From Albibacterium bauzanense (GTDB taxonomy: Bacteria > Bacteroidota > Bacteroidia > Sphingobacteriales > Sphingobacteriaceae): a stretch of 64,000 bases of DNA. The notes under the pieces are model-generated. The model was not told where the DNA came from. It ran no database searches and saw only the letters and a program-made list of their open reading frames with translations. Position numbers and translations under genes: made by a program. Position 1 is the first letter of the stretch. Every line of letters begins with the position of its first letter. The stretch is from NCBI RefSeq assembly GCF_004339765.1, contig NZ_SMGO01000002.1, forward strand, positions 842,001-906,000. Direction: 5' to 3'. Below are positions 62,846 through 64,000 of this stretch, in pieces.

Positions 62846-64000
62846 GTGAATAGGAAGCTTATTATTGGAACTCGAGGTAGTGAGTTAGCACTTTGGCAAG
62901 CCAATTATATTAAAGGCTGCCTGGAAAAGTCAGGTTTTGAAGCTGAGCTTAAAATCATAAAAACGCAAGGAGATAATATCCAACATTTACGTTTGGATAA
63001 GCTAGAGGGAAAAGGTTTCTTTACAAAAGAATTAGAAGAGGAACTTTTGGCCGGCACCATTGATATTGCTGTTCATTCACATAAAGATTTACCTACAATA
63101 AACCCTCCGGGTTTAATTATCGCTGCAGTTTCTGAGCGCGAAGATCCATCTGAACTACTTCTTATTTTAAAAGACTGTGTTGACTTTAAAAAGAAACTTG
63201 GTGTTAAACATAATGCAATTGTTGGTACTTCATCTAATCGTCGGAAGGCTCAATTATTATCATTAAGACCAGATTTAGAGATTGAAGATTTAAGAGGGAA
63301 TATTAATACACGTATACAGAAGCTTCGTGATGAACAGTACGATGCTATTATGATTGCGAAAGCAGGAGTTGAACGCATTAATATTGATATCAGTGAGTTT
63401 CATGTTGTAGAGATTAACCCTACAGAAATTATACCTGCTCCTGCTCAAGGAGTTTTAGCCGTTCAGATTCGTGATGGTAATGATGAATTGAAACAGATCT
63501 TACAAGGTATAAATAATGAAGAAGTTGCTAAAACAATAGCTGTTGAGCGTATGGTTCTAAATCTTTTTGAAGGCGGCTGCCATATGCCTTTGGGCTGTTA
63601 TTGTCGTTATGAAGAAGAACAGTATGAAGTATGGACATCGAAAGCTGAATCAGGAGATGATTTCCCGGACCGTATTTTTGTTTCTGCAGAAAAGACAGAA
63701 GGATTAGCTGAAAGAATAGTAGCCCTTTATAATAATAAACATTCATTCCCTCAGACTGTTTTTATAAGTCGGGATATTACAGAGAGTAGTTATCTATATC
63801 GTGCTTTAGAAAAGCATTCTATTAAATTAGAAGGAGAATCTTTAATCAAAATTTATCCTACCATTAATAAGCTTGATCCGTTTATATTGAAACATGTAGA
63901 TTGGATATTCTTTAGCAGTAAAAATGGAATTGAGCATTTCTTTAAACTAGAACCACGCTTAAGTAAGAAAACCAAGTTTGCAGTAGTTGGAAGAGGCTCT
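62846..64000 (+). CDS. hemC: Porphobilinogen deaminase-uroporphyrinogen III synthase fusion (HemC-HemD), 3' end outside window
   Basis: Starting at GTG 62846, the frame stays open for 385 codons to the window end. Residues 1-295 are HemC: IIGTRGSELALWQ, HSHKDLPT, GTSSNRRKAQLL and dipyrromethane-binding Cys245 in FEGGC. From about residue 302 the chain reads QTVFISRD and then WIFFSSKNGIEHFF and FAVVGRG, which are HemD features. The two domains are joined without a stop. HemC makes hydroxymethylbilane from porphobilinogen and HemD closes it to uroporphyrinogen III. It follows hemA in one operon. Only the start of HemD is visible. Confidence 0.9.
   Translation, partial: MNRKLIIGTRGSELALWQANYIKGCLEKSGFEAELKIIKTQGDNIQHLRLDKLEGKGFFTKELEEELLAGTIDIAVHSHKDLPTINPPGLIIAAVSEREDPSELLLILKDCVDFKKKLGVKHNAIVGTSSNRRKAQLLSLRPDLEIEDLRGNINTRIQKLRDEQYDAIMIAKAGVERINIDISEFHVVEINPTEIIPAPAQGVLAVQIRDGNDELKQILQGINNEEVAKTIAVERMVLNLFEGGCHMPLGCYCRYEEEQYEVWTSKAESGDDFPDRIFVSAEKTEGLAERIVALYNNKHSFPQTVFISRDITESSYLYRALEKHSIKLEGESLIKIYPTINKLDPFILKHVDWIFFSSKNGIEHFFKLEPRLSKKTKFAVVGRGS

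Overview
The window is AT-rich chromosomal DNA from a Bacteroidota bacterium, most likely order Sphingobacteriales (Pedobacter/Solitalea-like). The reasons are two SusC/SusD pairs, lipoprotein signals without +2 Asp retention signals, the large Bacteroidota-type IspG with an inserted domain, candidate promoters of the TAnnTTTG type, and a near absence of Shine-Dalgarno sequences. No plasmid, phage, IS element, CRISPR array or tRNA was recognised.

Layout. 1-1976: 3' part of a 23S rRNA, a 5S rRNA and a strong terminator. 2030-7413: beta-mannoside use (AraC regulator, SSS symporter, GH130 phosphorylase, AGE-family epimerase). 7499-13291 (minus): SusC-SusD-lipoprotein operon, divergent from a lipoprotein serpin, with a perfect 16-bp palindrome between them. 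14928-24300: Pif1-like helicase, cupin, ParE, M28 peptidase and ParC. 24348-28428 (minus): MlaE, MlaF, methyltransferase, unknown lipoprotein and MsrA. 28500-37356 (mostly plus): SDR, LiaF-like and GYF/RDD membrane proteins, DacB, IspH, HemH, a metallophosphoesterase and an FtsX/MacB-like permease; the last two share an almost identical ECF-like promoter. 37366-41960: RfbB-GalE-UXS nucleotide-sugar operon divergent from WaaA. 41991-47009 (minus): second SusC/SusD pair. 47430-50570 (minus): HemW, then a reductase/YceI pair next to a Crp/Fnr regulator with a matching palindrome in front of yceI. 50571-54239: small accessory genes (TIM-barrel isomerase, DUF1697, SUMF1-like, broken DJ-1/PfpI, DinB). 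54316-58231: TonB-dependent receptor plus lipoprotein beta-propeller phytase, followed by a YegP-like protein. 58651-64000: AcpH-like protein, IspG, HemA and a HemC-HemD fusion cut by the window end.

How the genes work together. Three blocks serve nutrient capture: mannosides, an unknown glycan imported by each SusCD pair, and phytate phosphate. A second theme is the envelope (MlaEF, DacB, WaaA, nucleotide sugars, the ECF-promoter pair). Isoprenoid (IspG, IspH) and tetrapyrrole (HemA, HemCD, HemH, HemW) enzymes are scattered through the window. No wholly new multi-gene system could be demonstrated. The best leads are the phytate receptor-phytase pair, the serpin/SusCD divergent locus with its LacI-like operator, the twin ECF promoters, the Crp/Fnr site and the HemC-HemD fusion.
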